Below, piece after piece: positions 18,355 to 27,279 of a stretch of DNA of 64,000 nucleotides (position 1 is the stretch's first letter; the number at the start of each line of letters is the position of its first letter). The notes beneath the pieces were generated by a model. It made no database searches and was not told the DNA's origin. It saw nothing but the letters and a program-made list of their open reading frames with translations. Source of the stretch: Shimia sp. R10_1 (GTDB taxonomy: Bacteria; Pseudomonadota; Alphaproteobacteria; Rhodobacterales; Rhodobacteraceae); NCBI RefSeq assembly GCF_017744095.1, contig NZ_JAGHQX010000005.1:124001-188000 (forward strand). Direction: 5' to 3'. A program made the position numbers and the translations under genes.

Positions 18355-18808
18355 TCCTGATTTTGAGGCCTTTTTGACCATCAGTGCGGTGTTGACCGGA
18401 TACTCGGTTGCTGAATTGCAGGGCACGGGGTGTGCGCCTGAATATTGGACGCAATTCCAGCAGGTTTTGTCAGAGGAGGTTTGCGTAGGTTTCCTTTCCG
18501 GGGCGGCGCAGTTGACATGCCAAGACCGTGACGAGGTTGTGCGCGATTTTTTTCTGTCTGACCCCTGTCACGGCCCTGTCGCCCGTGCCCTGATCCAGCT
18601 TTGGTATCTCGGCCAATGGTCGCCTTTGCCACAGGACTGGACCGACATGTATGGGGCGTCGCGGTTTGACACCGCCCGTATCCTGTCGAGCCGCGCCTAT
18701 AAAGAAGGGCTGGTTTGGGACGCAATTGGTGCGCATCCGATGGGGGCGAAACAGCAAGGTTTCGGTGCCTGGGCGCTAGAGCCTCCTGCCGGGAGGGCGG
18801 GGACATGA
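18341..18808 (+). CDS. Small subunit of an FAD-dependent sugar/alcohol dehydrogenase
   Basis: 155 aa. The start (MTQHDPDFEAFLTISAVLTG), the ALIQLWYLGQW segment in the middle and a tail reading VWDAIGAHPMGAKQQGFGAW fit the small (gamma) subunits that accompany GMC-type membrane dehydrogenases such as fructose, sorbitol and glucose dehydrogenases. No twin-arginine leader is visible, unlike most family members, so periplasmic export is uncertain. It overlaps the genes on both sides (14 and 4 bases), which supports a complex with the downstream flavoenzyme. Confidence 0.75.
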   Translation: MTQHDPDFEAFLTISAVLTGYSVAELQGTGCAPEYWTQFQQVLSEEVCVGFLSGAAQLTCQDRDEVVRDFFLSDPCHGPVARALIQLWYLGQWSPLPQDWTDMYGASRFDTARILSSRAYKEGLVWDAIGAHPMGAKQQGFGAWALEPPAGRAGT

Positions 18809-20712
18809 GCAAGGATGTGTTTGAAGAAGACCGCTTTTACGACGTGATCATCGTTGGAGCAGGGATCGCAGGGGGCATTGTCGCCAAAGAGCTCGCTGCT
18901 GCCGGTCAGACTGTTCTCATTCTGGAAGCGGGCGCAGATCATGGTGAGACCTGGCAGACCTATCGCAGCTATCTGGACCAATACTATCTGTCGATGGCCA
19001 AGACGCCGAACTCGCCCTATCCCAATCTGCCCACTTTGCCGTCGCCCTCCGTGCTCGACATCACGGCAGTGCGCAGCACCCAGCCCGACACCAATGGCTA
19101 TTTTGTGCAGAAAGGCCCGCTGCCGTTCAGCAGCAACTATCTGCGGGCCTATGGGGGCACCATGTTACATTGGCTGGGCACCAGTCTGCGGATGATGCCT
19201 GCTGACTTTGAGATGCAAACCCGCTTTGGCAAAGGGGTGGATTGGCCGATTTCATACCAAGATCTGCGCCCGTACTACGAACGTGCGGAGTGGGAGATTG
19301 GTGTCTCTGCCGACGTCAAAGAGCAAACCCCTGAGGCGCTGGGCATTCATCTGACGCAGCCGGAGGATCACAAGGCCTATTTTGCAGACGGCTATGACTA
19401 TCCGATGCACCCGATCCCGTCGTCCTATGTGGATGGGTTCTTTGCCAAGGCGGATGATATGCCGATAAACATTGGCAATGATGATGGGCCAGTGCATCTG
19501 AAGGTATCTAACACGCCGCAGGGGCGCAATTCGACACCACGCAGACCCAAGGAAAAAGGCGGAACCTTTCCGGTTGGCGATGAGGTGCGCGATCCTTTTG
19601 TGCCGCGTGGCGCAACAGGGGCTTTTGCCTTCATGGGCCAGCGCTGTGAGGGCAACTCGAGCTGCATTCCGATCTGTCCGATTCAGGCGAAATACAATGC
19701 CATGAAAACCTTGGGAGACGCGATCTATCTGGGGCAGGATCGGCTGCGCAAAGTCACGCAGGCGGTTGCATCCAGAGTGGAGGTTGGCGAAGACGGGAAA
19801 ATCACCGGGATCGTTTACAAGAAGTACCCGTTCCCCGGTGTGGCGCAGTTTGATCTGCGTCGGGTCCGCGCCCGCCAATATGTGCTGGCCGGCGGCGCGG
19901 TTGAGAATGTCACGTTGGCGCTTGCGTCTAATCTCTGCCGCAGCAGCGGCGAGTTGGGGCGCAACCTGATGGACCATCCTTACATGATGTGCTGGGGGGC
20001 GGCGCCTGAGCCTGTGGGGCCGTTTCGTGGCCCCGGTTCAACCTCGTCTTATGCGAATTTCCGGGATGGCGATTTCCGTGGGCGCAAAGGTGCGTTTCGG
20101 CTCGAGATTGGCAATTGGGGGTGGAACTTTGCGGCGGGCTCGCCCAATTCGGATGTGGCGCGGCTGGTGGAGCAGGACAACCTTTATGGCACGGCGTTGC
20201 GCGACAAGTTGCATCATGATGTGCAGCGGCAGGTCCGCCTTGGTGTTTTGGTTGAGCAGCTCCCTCGGGCCTCAAACCGCGTGACAATTGACCCGGCCTA
20301 TCGGACGCCGATGGGAGATTTCCGACCGGTGATTGCCTACGATCTGGATGACTACTCCCGCGCCGGTCTCGCCACAGCGCGCGATGTCTGCAAGCAGATC
20401 TTCCAGCGCCTTGGGGTGAAGGACCACACCGCTTACGATCCCAATTCTGCGGGCTATTTCACCTACAACGGTAAGGGGTATACGTTCTGGGGAGCGGGCC
20501 ATCTGGTGGGCACGCACCGAATGGGCACGTCACGAGACACCTCTGTCACCAACAGTGTGTCGCAGACGTGGGATCATGAAAACCTCTGGATGGTTGGCTG
20601 CGGTTCTATGCCCACAATTGCCACCTCCAATCCGACCCTGACGTTGGCGGCTTTGGCGTTTCGCGCGGCGGATGCCATCAAACTGGCTCTGAAAGAGGAG
20701 GCCGTGGCATGA
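18805..20712 (+). CDS. GMC-family FAD oxidoreductase with a cubane-type Cys motif (dehydrogenase large subunit)
   Basis: 635 aa. The N-terminal FAD-binding site (VIIVGAGIAGGIVAKELAAA, then E at the strand end, ILEAG) and the C-terminal GMC segment (HRMGTSRDTSVTN, then SNPTLTLAALAFRAAD) are clear. A CEGNSSCIPICP motif (C-x5-C-x3-C-P) near residue 290 matches the [3Fe-4S] site of bacterial FAD glucose dehydrogenases. This implies electron transfer onward to a cytochrome or quinone rather than to oxygen. The start at 18805 is fixed by a GGGAGGG site and ATGA overlap. The substrate is unknown. Confidence 0.88.
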   Translation: MSKDVFEEDRFYDVIIVGAGIAGGIVAKELAAAGQTVLILEAGADHGETWQTYRSYLDQYYLSMAKTPNSPYPNLPTLPSPSVLDITAVRSTQPDTNGYFVQKGPLPFSSNYLRAYGGTMLHWLGTSLRMMPADFEMQTRFGKGVDWPISYQDLRPYYERAEWEIGVSADVKEQTPEALGIHLTQPEDHKAYFADGYDYPMHPIPSSYVDGFFAKADDMPINIGNDDGPVHLKVSNTPQGRNSTPRRPKEKGGTFPVGDEVRDPFVPRGATGAFAFMGQRCEGNSSCIPICPIQAKYNAMKTLGDAIYLGQDRLRKVTQAVASRVEVGEDGKITGIVYKKYPFPGVAQFDLRRVRARQYVLAGGAVENVTLALASNLCRSSGELGRNLMDHPYMMCWGAAPEPVGPFRGPGSTSSYANFRDGDFRGRKGAFRLEIGNWGWNFAAGSPNSDVARLVEQDNLYGTALRDKLHHDVQRQVRLGVLVEQLPRASNRVTIDPAYRTPMGDFRPVIAYDLDDYSRAGLATARDVCKQIFQRLGVKDHTAYDPNSAGYFTYNGKGYTFWGAGHLVGTHRMGTSRDTSVTNSVSQTWDHENLWMVGCGSMPTIATSNPTLTLAALAFRAADAIKLALKEEAVA

Positions 20713-21794
20713 CACAGGATCTTGCTGACGCCCGCGCCGAACTCTGTGCCTTGTTGCAAAAGGCGCTGATGCTGGAGCTGTCCACCATCCCACCCTATGC
20801 CACAGCGCTTTATTCGATCCTGCAGGAGGGGCAATACAACCGCTCTGATCCAGAGCTGGTGAACGCGGAGCCGATTGAGGTCATCCGGCAGGTGATGGTT
20901 GAGGAAATGCTGCATATGGTGCTGGTGGCCAATGTGCTGAACAGCATTGGTGGCACGCCGCAGATGACCAACCCGAGCCTGCTGCCGACTTACCCCTATG
21001 ATCTGTTGGGGGGGCGTGGGCCGACTGTTTATCTGCGACGGTTTACCCCCGAGCAGGTGAAGCGGTTTCGCCAGATTGAGACCGCGCCGGAGAGCCCTGA
21101 TCCCGGTCGGCGGGGCGACTATCACACCATTGGAGGGTTTTACATTTTCATCAAAACCCGGCTCAAAGATATCTGCGACAGCTTCGGGGTTGAGGAGATC
21201 TTTATTGGAGAGGAAGACCGCCAGATCACCAATGATGATTATTACGGTGCCGGGGGGCAGGTGATTGAAGTCGCGGGCTCCGCGCAGGAGCGTTATGACG
21301 CGGCCATAGAGGCGATTGATGAGATCATGGAGGAAGGCGAGGGCGCGTGCCTTGGCCATCGCGCTGGTGACAAAGACCCGATCCCCGGCCCAGAAGGCCA
21401 TGAGGACGTGGCCCACTTCTTTAAGTTCAATGAGATCTTGCACAGTCGGTATTACCACCCGGATGATCCGGTCGAAGGCCCGCCCACAGGCAAGGATCTG
21501 ATCGTTGACTGGCGTGCGGTGGCGCCCATGCGCGACAATCCCGCGCGCGATCACATCGTGGGGCATCCTGACATTGAGGCCATGTCGCAAGCGTTCAATG
21601 TGACGTGGTCCAAGCTGCTATTGGGACTGGAGCGCGCCTTTAACGGTGAGCGTGCGGCGCTGCGTCAATTGGTGCCGGTGATGTATGAGCTCAAGTCAAA
21701 TGCGATCAGATTGATGCGCACCCCATTGCCGGATGGCTCTGGTGAAACGGCAGGACCGACCTGGACGTTCCTCTCTGAGGGCTGCGAGATGTGA
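20709..21794 (+). CDS. Ferritin-like iminophenylpyruvate-dimer-synthase-type protein (VioB/RebD domain)
   Basis: 361 aa. The N-terminus reads LLQKALMLELSTIPPYATAL, then EEMLHMVLVANVLNSIGG, with Glu and His residues spaced as in the ferritin-like domain (PF12902) of VioB, RebD and StaD. A second half has HFFKFNEILHSRYY and YELKSNAIRLMRTPLPDG. In bisindole pathways this domain couples oxidised amino acid imines, but the family is wider than those pathways. Last gene of the operon, overlapping the GMC gene by 4 bases and followed by a strong terminator. Confidence 0.8.
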   Translation: MTQDLADARAELCALLQKALMLELSTIPPYATALYSILQEGQYNRSDPELVNAEPIEVIRQVMVEEMLHMVLVANVLNSIGGTPQMTNPSLLPTYPYDLLGGRGPTVYLRRFTPEQVKRFRQIETAPESPDPGRRGDYHTIGGFYIFIKTRLKDICDSFGVEEIFIGEEDRQITNDDYYGAGGQVIEVAGSAQERYDAAIEAIDEIMEEGEGACLGHRAGDKDPIPGPEGHEDVAHFFKFNEILHSRYYHPDDPVEGPPTGKDLIVDWRAVAPMRDNPARDHIVGHPDIEAMSQAFNVTWSKLLLGLERAFNGERAALRQLVPVMYELKSNAIRLMRTPLPDGSGETAGPTWTFLSEGCEM

Positions 21795-21813
21795 CGCAGC
21801 CCGCGGACAAACA

Positions 21814-21846
21814 AAAAGCCCCCCGGCCTGACACCGGGGGGCTTTT
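21814..21846. terminator. Bidirectional rho-independent terminator
   Basis: A 13-bp perfect stem (AAAAGCCCCCCGG / CCGGGGGGCTTTT) with a 7-base loop lies between the ferritin-like gene (plus) and rplW (minus). T-runs are present on both sides, so it can stop transcription from either direction. Confidence 0.92.
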
Positions 21847-21869
21847 CTAGTTTTCAAAGAAAGCAGTCT

Positions 21870-22166
21870 TTACAGACCGGTGGACACGTCGATTGTGTTG
21901 CCTTCTTCCAGGGTCACGTAAGCCTTTTTCACGTCTTTACGCTTGCCGAGCTGGCCGCGGAAACGCTTGACTTTACCCTTTGTGATGGTGGTGTTGACCG
22001 CTTTGACCTTCACACCAAAGAGCGCCTCAACGGCTTCTTTGATCTGTGGCTTGTTGCTGTCGATCGCCACTTCGAAAACCACTGCGCCGTTTTCGGACGC
22101 CATGGTGGATTTCTCGGTGATGACCGGCTTGCGGATCACATCGTAGTGTTCTGCCTTCGCGCTCAT
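21870..22166 (-). CDS. rplW: 50S ribosomal protein L23
   Basis: 98 aa, normal length. The start [20 protein letters not shown] and the internal loop [19 protein letters not shown] are standard for L23, which binds 23S rRNA domain III near the exit tunnel and docks trigger factor and SRP. It overlaps rplD by 4 bases. Unusually, rplB (L2) does not follow; a terminator does. Confidence 0.98.
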   Translation of the reverse strand: MSAKAEHYDVIRKPVITEKSTMASENGAVVFEVAIDSNKPQIKEAVEALFGVKVKAVNTTITKGKVKRFRGQLGKRKDVKKAYVTLEEGNTIDVSTGL

Positions 22167-22780
22167 TTCAGACGAGCCTCCAGTGCTTCGATCCCCGCTT
22201 TGGTGATCACCAGAGTGTCACGCTTGAGGATGTCATAAACGTTCGCGCCCATGGTTGGCAGGATATCCAGACCTTCGATGTTGCGCGATGCTTTCAGGAA
22301 GCCTTCGTTCACGGATGCGCCGTCGATGACCAGAGCACGTTTCCAGCCCAGGTTTTTCACCTGCTTGGCCAGAGCGGCAGTCTTGCCTTCAGACGCTGCG
22401 TCTTCGATCACAACCAGCTCGCCTGCTTTCGCTTTGGCGGACAGAGCGTGCTTCAGGCCGAGCTTGCGGAATTTCTTCGGCAGGTCGTGGCCGTGGGAAC
22501 GCGGGGTCGGGCCCTTGTAGATACCACCTTTACGGAAGATTGGTGCGTTACGGTCACCGTGACGTGCGCCACCGGTGCCTTTTTGGCGATAGATCTTCTT
22601 GGTCGAGTAGGAGGTCTCGGAACGGGTCTTCACCTTGTGAGTGCCGGCCTGTGCGTTGTTGCGCTGCCAACGAACCACGCGGTGCAGGATGTCTGCACGT
22701 GGCTCCAGACCAAACAGGTCTTCGGACAGTTCAATATCGCCAGCTTTGCCGCCATCGAGTTTGATCACGTCAAGTTTCAT
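22163..22780 (-). CDS. rplD: 50S ribosomal protein L4
   Basis: 205 aa. [18 protein letters not shown] is the conserved L4 extended loop that lines the exit tunnel. In E. coli L4 also represses its own S10 operon by binding the leader; whether this happens here is unknown. It overlaps rplC and rplW by 4 bases each. Confidence 0.98.
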   Translation of the reverse strand: MKLDVIKLDGGKAGDIELSEDLFGLEPRADILHRVVRWQRNNAQAGTHKVKTRSETSYSTKKIYRQKGTGGARHGDRNAPIFRKGGIYKGPTPRSHGHDLPKKFRKLGLKHALSAKAKAGELVVIEDAASEGKTAALAKQVKNLGWKRALVIDGASVNEGFLKASRNIEGLDILPTMGANVYDILKRDTLVITKAGIEALEARLK

Positions 22781-23496
22781 GCTTCACCACCTTCCGCAGG
22801 CGCTTCTGCTGCTTCGGTTGCTGCTGCCTTGATCGCCGCCGGGAATGGCAGACCTTCAGGCGCTTTCTTCTTCACGGCGTCCTTAACGGAAACCCAGCCA
22901 CCTTTGGAGCCAGGCACAGCGCCTTTGATGAAGAGCAGACCACGCTCGGCGTCGGTTTTCACGACTTCGAGGTTTTGGGTGGTTACGCGAACCGCACCCA
23001 TGTGACCGGCCATCTTCTTGCCCTTGAACACGCGGCCCGGGTCTTGACACTGACCGGTGGAACCGTGCGAACGGTGGCTGATCGAAACACCGTGTGTTGC
23101 GCGCAGACCGCCGAAGTTGTGGCGTTTCATGGCACCGGCAAAACCTTTACCGATCGAAGTGCCCGCAACGTCCACTTTCTGACCTTCAACGAAGTGCTCT
23201 GCGGAGATTTCCGCGCCCACTTCAATCAGGCCGTCTGCTGGAACGCGGAACTCAACCAGTTTGCGCTTTGGTTCCACTTTCGCTGCTGCGAAGTGGCCAC
23301 GCATGGCCTGAGAGGTGCGTTTTGCCTTGGCAGAGCCAGCGCCGAGCTGAACGGCGGTGTAGCCGTCTTTCTCTTCGGTGCGCTGTGCAACAACCTGAAG
23401 GCCGTCGAGCGAAAGAACGGTCACAGGAATCTGCTTCCCGTCTTCCATGAACAAGCGGGTCATGCCCACTTTCTTTGCGATAATACCGGAACGCAT
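22777..23496 (-). CDS. rplC: 50S ribosomal protein L3
   Basis: 239 aa. It starts [20 protein letters not shown] and contains the [20 protein letters not shown] loop around the methylated Gln of L3. The C-terminal tail is extended and Ala/Glu-rich ([12 protein letters not shown]), as in other Rhodobacterales. Second gene of the S10 cluster, 12 bases after rpsJ. Confidence 0.98.
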   Translation of the reverse strand: MRSGIIAKKVGMTRLFMEDGKQIPVTVLSLDGLQVVAQRTEEKDGYTAVQLGAGSAKAKRTSQAMRGHFAAAKVEPKRKLVEFRVPADGLIEVGAEISAEHFVEGQKVDVAGTSIGKGFAGAMKRHNFGGLRATHGVSISHRSHGSTGQCQDPGRVFKGKKMAGHMGAVRVTTQNLEVVKTDAERGLLFIKGAVPGSKGGWVSVKDAVKKKAPEGLPFPAAIKAAATEAAEAPAEGGEA

Positions 23497-23508
23497 CAGA
23501 TATTCTCC

Positions 23509-23817
23509 TTAAACAGAGATCTGTACGTCCACGCCGGCCGCCAGATCGAGCTTCATCAGCGCGTCTACGGTCTGCGGGGTCGGATCTACGATGTCGAGCA
23601 GACGCTTGTGCGTACGGATCTCGAACTGATCGCGGGATTTTTTGTCTACGTGTGGACCACGCAGAACGGTGAACTTCTCAATCTTGTTGGGAAGCGGGAT
23701 CGGGCCACGAACCTGCGCGCCGGTGCGCTTTGCAGTGTTCACGATTTCCTGTGTGCTGGCATCCAGGACACGGTAATCAAAAGCCTTCAGCCGAATGCGA
23801 ATGTTTTGACTTTGCAT
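23509..23817 (-). CDS. rpsJ: 30S ribosomal protein S10
   Basis: 102 aa. The true start is [19 protein letters not shown] at 23817; the open frame extends 49 codons upstream through non-coding leader sequence. [20 protein letters not shown] is diagnostic. S10 is also NusE in antitermination. It is the first gene of this truncated S10 cluster; tuf, which often precedes it, is absent. Confidence 0.97.
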   Translation of the reverse strand: MQSQNIRIRLKAFDYRVLDASTQEIVNTAKRTGAQVRGPIPLPNKIEKFTVLRGPHVDKKSRDQFEIRTHKRLLDIVDPTPQTVDALMKLDLAAGVDVQISV

Positions 23818-23892
23818 TTCGTCAGCCTTTTTTAGGCGTTGGAGTTGAGAGGAGGACCTGCGACCACCGCAAACCCTCTTCGAACTCGAAAA

Positions 23893-23929
23893 GCGGGAAT
23901 CATCCCGCCTTCCTGTTCCCATAGGGAAC
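23893..23929 (-). promoter_or_regulatory. Tandem hairpins in the rpsJ mRNA leader
   Basis: In transcript order a GGGAAC/GTTCCC-type stem with a 3-base loop (23929-23915) is followed by a GCGGGA/TCCCGC stem with a 4-base loop (23908-23893) and then TTTT. The second resembles an intrinsic terminator and would act as a leader attenuator 75 bases before the rpsJ start. Autoregulation is inferred from structure only. Confidence 0.45.
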
Positions 23930-23935
23930 CAGCGC

Positions 23936-23964
23936 CCTTTACAGGCGATTTGCCAAGCGGGCAA
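23936..23964 (-). promoter_or_regulatory. Candidate promoter of the rpsJ-rplC-rplD-rplW operon
   Basis: TTGCCC (23964-23959) and TAAAGG (23941-23936) are separated by 17 bases on the minus strand. Transcription would begin near 23930, exactly at the first leader hairpin. Confidence 0.4.
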
Positions 23965-24020
23965 GGGGTATTTACGTGAGGGCGCAATTGTAAGACTGAC
24001 ACGAAGCCTGGTTGTGTATT

Positions 24021-24479
24021 TTACGTAATCGCTTCAAGCTGCTCTTTGGTCAGGTCGCCGGGCACTACGGTGATCGGAATCGGCAGGCTGCCGGAATTGC
24101 GCGACATCTGCGACACCAACGGGCCCGGACCTTTGCGGTCATTCCCGGCTCCAAGCACCAAAACGCCGATTTCAGAATCTTCGCGGATTTCAGAGAGGAT
24201 CTCTGTCACCGCTTCGCCTTCGCGGATCTTCAGCTCAGGATCGACATTCTGGCGGTCACGCATCCATTTGGCAAAGACCTCATAGTGGACTTCAATGCGT
24301 TCGCGCGCCTCTTCGCGCATCAGATCACTTACGCCAATCCAATGGTTGAACTCTTCTGGAGGAATGACGGAGAGGATTTTGACGCCGCCACCTGTGCTTG
24401 CGGCACGCATGGCTGCGAACCGCATAGCATTGAGACATTCCCGACTGTCATCCAGAACGACGAGGAATTTGCGCATCAC
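24021..24479 (-). CDS. Universal stress protein family (UspA)
   Basis: 152 aa, cytoplasmic. It begins [20 protein letters not shown] and ends with the ATP-binding type loop [18 protein letters not shown], followed by [10 protein letters not shown]. The G-x2-G-x9-G-S/T motif of ATP-binding Usp proteins is roughly kept. The start may be either of two adjacent Met codons (24479 or 24476). Single gene upstream of the S10 cluster. Confidence 0.88.
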   Translation of the reverse strand: MMRKFLVVLDDSRECLNAMRFAAMRAASTGGGVKILSVIPPEEFNHWIGVSDLMREEARERIEVHYEVFAKWMRDRQNVDPELKIREGEAVTEILSEIREDSEIGVLVLGAGNDRKGPGPLVSQMSRNSGSLPIPITVVPGDLTKEQLEAIT

Positions 24480-24565
24480 TTTTCTCCCTTTCGGAGATCA
24501 TGCCGTTTCGCCAGGGACGGTGCAATATCTGTTTGGATCGACAGCATTTGCCGCGTCTGCGCCGG

Positions 24566-25435
24566 TCAGCCCGCAGAGGCGGCCCAATCCCAATACAGCT
24601 CGCGCACGCGGCGGGTGATGGGGCCGATCTGATACTGACGGTCATCAAAAGCGCTGACCGGGGTGACTTTGTTCATATTGCCGGACATGAAGACTTCATC
24701 TGCCTCTTCAAAATCCTGATAGCCGAGCACGGTTTCATGCACGGTCACACCATCCGCGCGCAGGTTTTCGATGTGGCGCGCGCGGGTGATACCCGCCAGG
24801 AAGGTGCCGTTTGGTACCGGCGTGAAGACTTCGCCGTCGCGGGCCATGAAGATATTGGCGGTGGCGGTTTCTGCGACATTGCCCATCGCGTCACAGGTCA
24901 GCGTGTTTGAGAAGCCCTTGCTGCGCGCCTCGCGCAGCATACGGGCGTTGTTGGGGTAGAGGCAGCCCGCTTTTGCGTTAACCACCGCGCTTTCAAGCAC
25001 CGGGCGGCGGAAGCGGGTTTTGGTCAGGGTTGCGGCCGCCTCTGGTGGGGCCATGGGGATCTCTTCGAGACACAGCGCAAAGCCGGTTGTGTCTGCGCTG
25101 GGAACGATGGCTGTCGCATCCCCATCAACTCCCCAATACATCGGGCGTACATAGACCGCCGCATCGGCCGAATAGGCTTTCAGCCCTTCTTTTGCGATTT
25201 CAACCATATCTTCGGTGCTGACGGTTGGGGTCAGCAGCAGAGCCTCCGCAGAGCGGTTGGTGCGGGCGCAGTGTTTGTCGAGATCCGGTGTAAGGCCGTT
25301 TGCCAGGCGCGCGCCATCAAACACGGTTGTGCCCAGCCAGGCTCCATGGTCGGCCGCGCGCATTATGGGGGCATCGCCGTCGTGCCAGCTGCCGTTAATA
25401 TAGGTGCGGATGTTTTTGCCGGTTGCCATGGACAA
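24566..25435 (-). CDS. ilvE: Branched-chain amino acid aminotransferase (class IV PLP fold)
   Basis: 289 aa. Transfers the amino group between branched-chain amino acids and 2-oxoglutarate. The fold-type IV signature is visible: the AGCLYPNNARMLREARSKGF segment after the PLP lysine (VVNAKAG), E in NVAETATANIFM and GTFLAGITRARHIENL. D-amino-acid transaminase and aminodeoxychorismate lyase share this fold, so the substrate is a strong guess rather than proven. It stands alone 86 bases from the Usp gene. Confidence 0.88.
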   Translation of the reverse strand: MSMATGKNIRTYINGSWHDGDAPIMRAADHGAWLGTTVFDGARLANGLTPDLDKHCARTNRSAEALLLTPTVSTEDMVEIAKEGLKAYSADAAVYVRPMYWGVDGDATAIVPSADTTGFALCLEEIPMAPPEAAATLTKTRFRRPVLESAVVNAKAGCLYPNNARMLREARSKGFSNTLTCDAMGNVAETATANIFMARDGEVFTPVPNGTFLAGITRARHIENLRADGVTVHETVLGYQDFEEADEVFMSGNMNKVTPVSAFDDRQYQIGPITRRVRELYWDWAASAG

Positions 25436-25558
25436 ACCCCTCTCAGTGTTGTGCGGACCCTAGGGCGCACTTGCCCTAACGTCCAGACCAACAATGGCAA
25501 AAAAGCTGACCTTTTTGCGCGCATAGGCGTTGGCGGTGAGCTGGGGCGGCAATAGAAA

Positions 25559-25582
25559 AGCCCCGCCAGATCCGGCGGGGCT
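25559..25582 (-). terminator. Terminator after the DUF2125 gene
   Basis: A 9-bp perfect stem (AGCCCCGCC / GGCGGGGCT) with a 6-base loop is followed on the minus strand by TTTTCTATT, 30 bases past the DUF2125 stop. Confidence 0.88.
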
Positions 25583-25612
25583 GAGTGTTGGGTATTGTGC
25601 AGCGTGGCGCGC

Positions 25613-27115
25613 TTATTTCAGGCGCTGGCCGTTGGCCAGAACATGGCCTTTGTCGTTGACTTCAATTTTGGAGGTCAATGTGTCTTCACCATCGCCCGGT
25701 TTGGTGAAGGTGCCCATCATGAAGCGTGCGGCAAGCGCCTGGTCTTCGGGCAGCAGGCCCATGCTGACCAGTGTGTCCATCAGACCGTTCACACCTTTAA
25801 TGGTCAGGTTCACGGCGCCTTCGGGGCGTGGCAGCCCGTCGAAGCTCTCCAGGTCGCTGTTGTCAAAGGCAAAGTCACCAGCGCCTTCAACGCTCGCGCC
25901 TGCAACGTTCAAACGGAGCTCGTTCAGTATCAGGCTGTTCAGCTCGCCCGGCATTTCGGTCATGGTATCGTCCAGTGTGAACAGGTCGGTCAGGATCGTG
26001 CCTTTGCCAGCGATGTCCACAATCAGGGTTGCCGGATCGCGTGGCAGGGCCTGTGTTGGGTCAAACAGGCTCCAAAGCAGTTCAGAGATCGCAAGATCTT
26101 TGAGGGCCAGTTTCAGGCCGAAGTCTTGTTCTTCTTCGGAGGCAGACAGGGGGACGTTAAAGCCATAGGCGAATTCACCGAAAGTCACATCGACCGGAAT
26201 GGGCAGTTCGCCACCCGCGCCGGTGAAATGTGTGTCGGTGGCATTGCCTTCATAAGAAATCAGTGCGCTGCTCATATCCAGCGTGAAGGCGCCTGCGCCA
26301 CTCTTGAGGGAGAACTGACCTGGCGCGCGGCCGTCATTGTAGCTGACGTCTGCTGTCATGCCGTCATAGGTGTAGCCGCCGGCAATGCTGAAGGCGTCGG
26401 TGAACAACGCGGCGGGATCGCTGCCAAATGGCACATCCGGCAAAATGCTTTCTGCGTCTGCTTTCATGCCACTCAGCGTCACTTTGGCGTCAACAGATTC
26501 CTCATCTTCTGGCGCGCGGCCGGTCAGATTGAAGGTCAGCGTTTCGATCTCGGTGGTGCCGCGGTTGGTTGTGTCCTCGCCAAGAATGATTTCGGACATG
26601 CCGCTGAAGCCTGACAGCACCAAGCCCATGTCAACGCCTTCGACCGCTTCGTTTTCCACCAGAAGCTCAGTGACGGCAATGGTCGCCTCTGTTGCGCCAT
26701 AGGTGTAGGTCATCGCCTTTGGGTCACCGGAGACGATGGTGTTCAGGTCGCCATTGAGGGTGAGCGTGACGGCAAACGCTTCGTCGCCTTCATTTGAAGT
26801 AATCGCGATCTGTTTGTTATCTGGCAGAACAACAGACACGGTGCCGTCGCCATTTTCCACCAGATCCATTGCGCCAAAGTCGACGGCCAAGTCGGCTTCC
26901 TCTTCGGGGAACGACATTGCCACTTTGATGTCTGATATCGACAGAGTGTTGCCGTTTTTGGCTTCGGTGGCTTCAACTTTGTAGCCAGAGGTGGCCATAT
27001 AGTCCTGCCAGTGGGTCCAAACGTCACGTGCTGTTACGTCTGCCAGTGCGGACTGTGCAATAAAGATCGTTGCCACGGCAGTGGTTGAAAAGACCCCGGA
27101 GGCTGAAATATGCAT
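25613..27115 (-). CDS. DUF2125 domain-containing exported protein
   Basis: 500 aa with a signal peptide (cleavage near residue 25, SALA-D). The rest is acidic and beta-rich, with repeated paired strands resembling lipid-transfer/AsmA-like envelope proteins. DUF2125 is largely alphaproteobacterial; function unknown. It is transcribed alone and ends in a clear terminator. Periplasmic or envelope location is inferred from the leader. Confidence 0.8.
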   Translation of the reverse strand: MHISASGVFSTTAVATIFIAQSALADVTARDVWTHWQDYMATSGYKVEATEAKNGNTLSISDIKVAMSFPEEEADLAVDFGAMDLVENGDGTVSVVLPDNKQIAITSNEGDEAFAVTLTLNGDLNTIVSGDPKAMTYTYGATEATIAVTELLVENEAVEGVDMGLVLSGFSGMSEIILGEDTTNRGTTEIETLTFNLTGRAPEDEESVDAKVTLSGMKADAESILPDVPFGSDPAALFTDAFSIAGGYTYDGMTADVSYNDGRAPGQFSLKSGAGAFTLDMSSALISYEGNATDTHFTGAGGELPIPVDVTFGEFAYGFNVPLSASEEEQDFGLKLALKDLAISELLWSLFDPTQALPRDPATLIVDIAGKGTILTDLFTLDDTMTEMPGELNSLILNELRLNVAGASVEGAGDFAFDNSDLESFDGLPRPEGAVNLTIKGVNGLMDTLVSMGLLPEDQALAARFMMGTFTKPGDGEDTLTSKIEVNDKGHVLANGQRLK

Positions 27116-27279
27116 GACTTAGTCTACCTTATAAAAGCATTTGGCCTAAACTCTGATGAAGCTTGAGAAGGGTCAAGAGCGAAGCGACATCAAAACCATT
27201 TTCTGGAGCGCTAATAGGCTGGACGGATCCATGCGCGCGCATTACGCCATGGCTAAAGCAACACGATAGGGGGTGTTAT

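Noticed and set aside
20574..21590. 338-codon minus-strand ORF opposite the GMC and ferritin-like genes
   Set aside because: Shadow frame over two well-supported genes.
25595..26614. 339-codon plus-strand ORF opposite the DUF2125 gene
   Set aside because: Antisense shadow caused by strong codon bias; no recognisable protein features.
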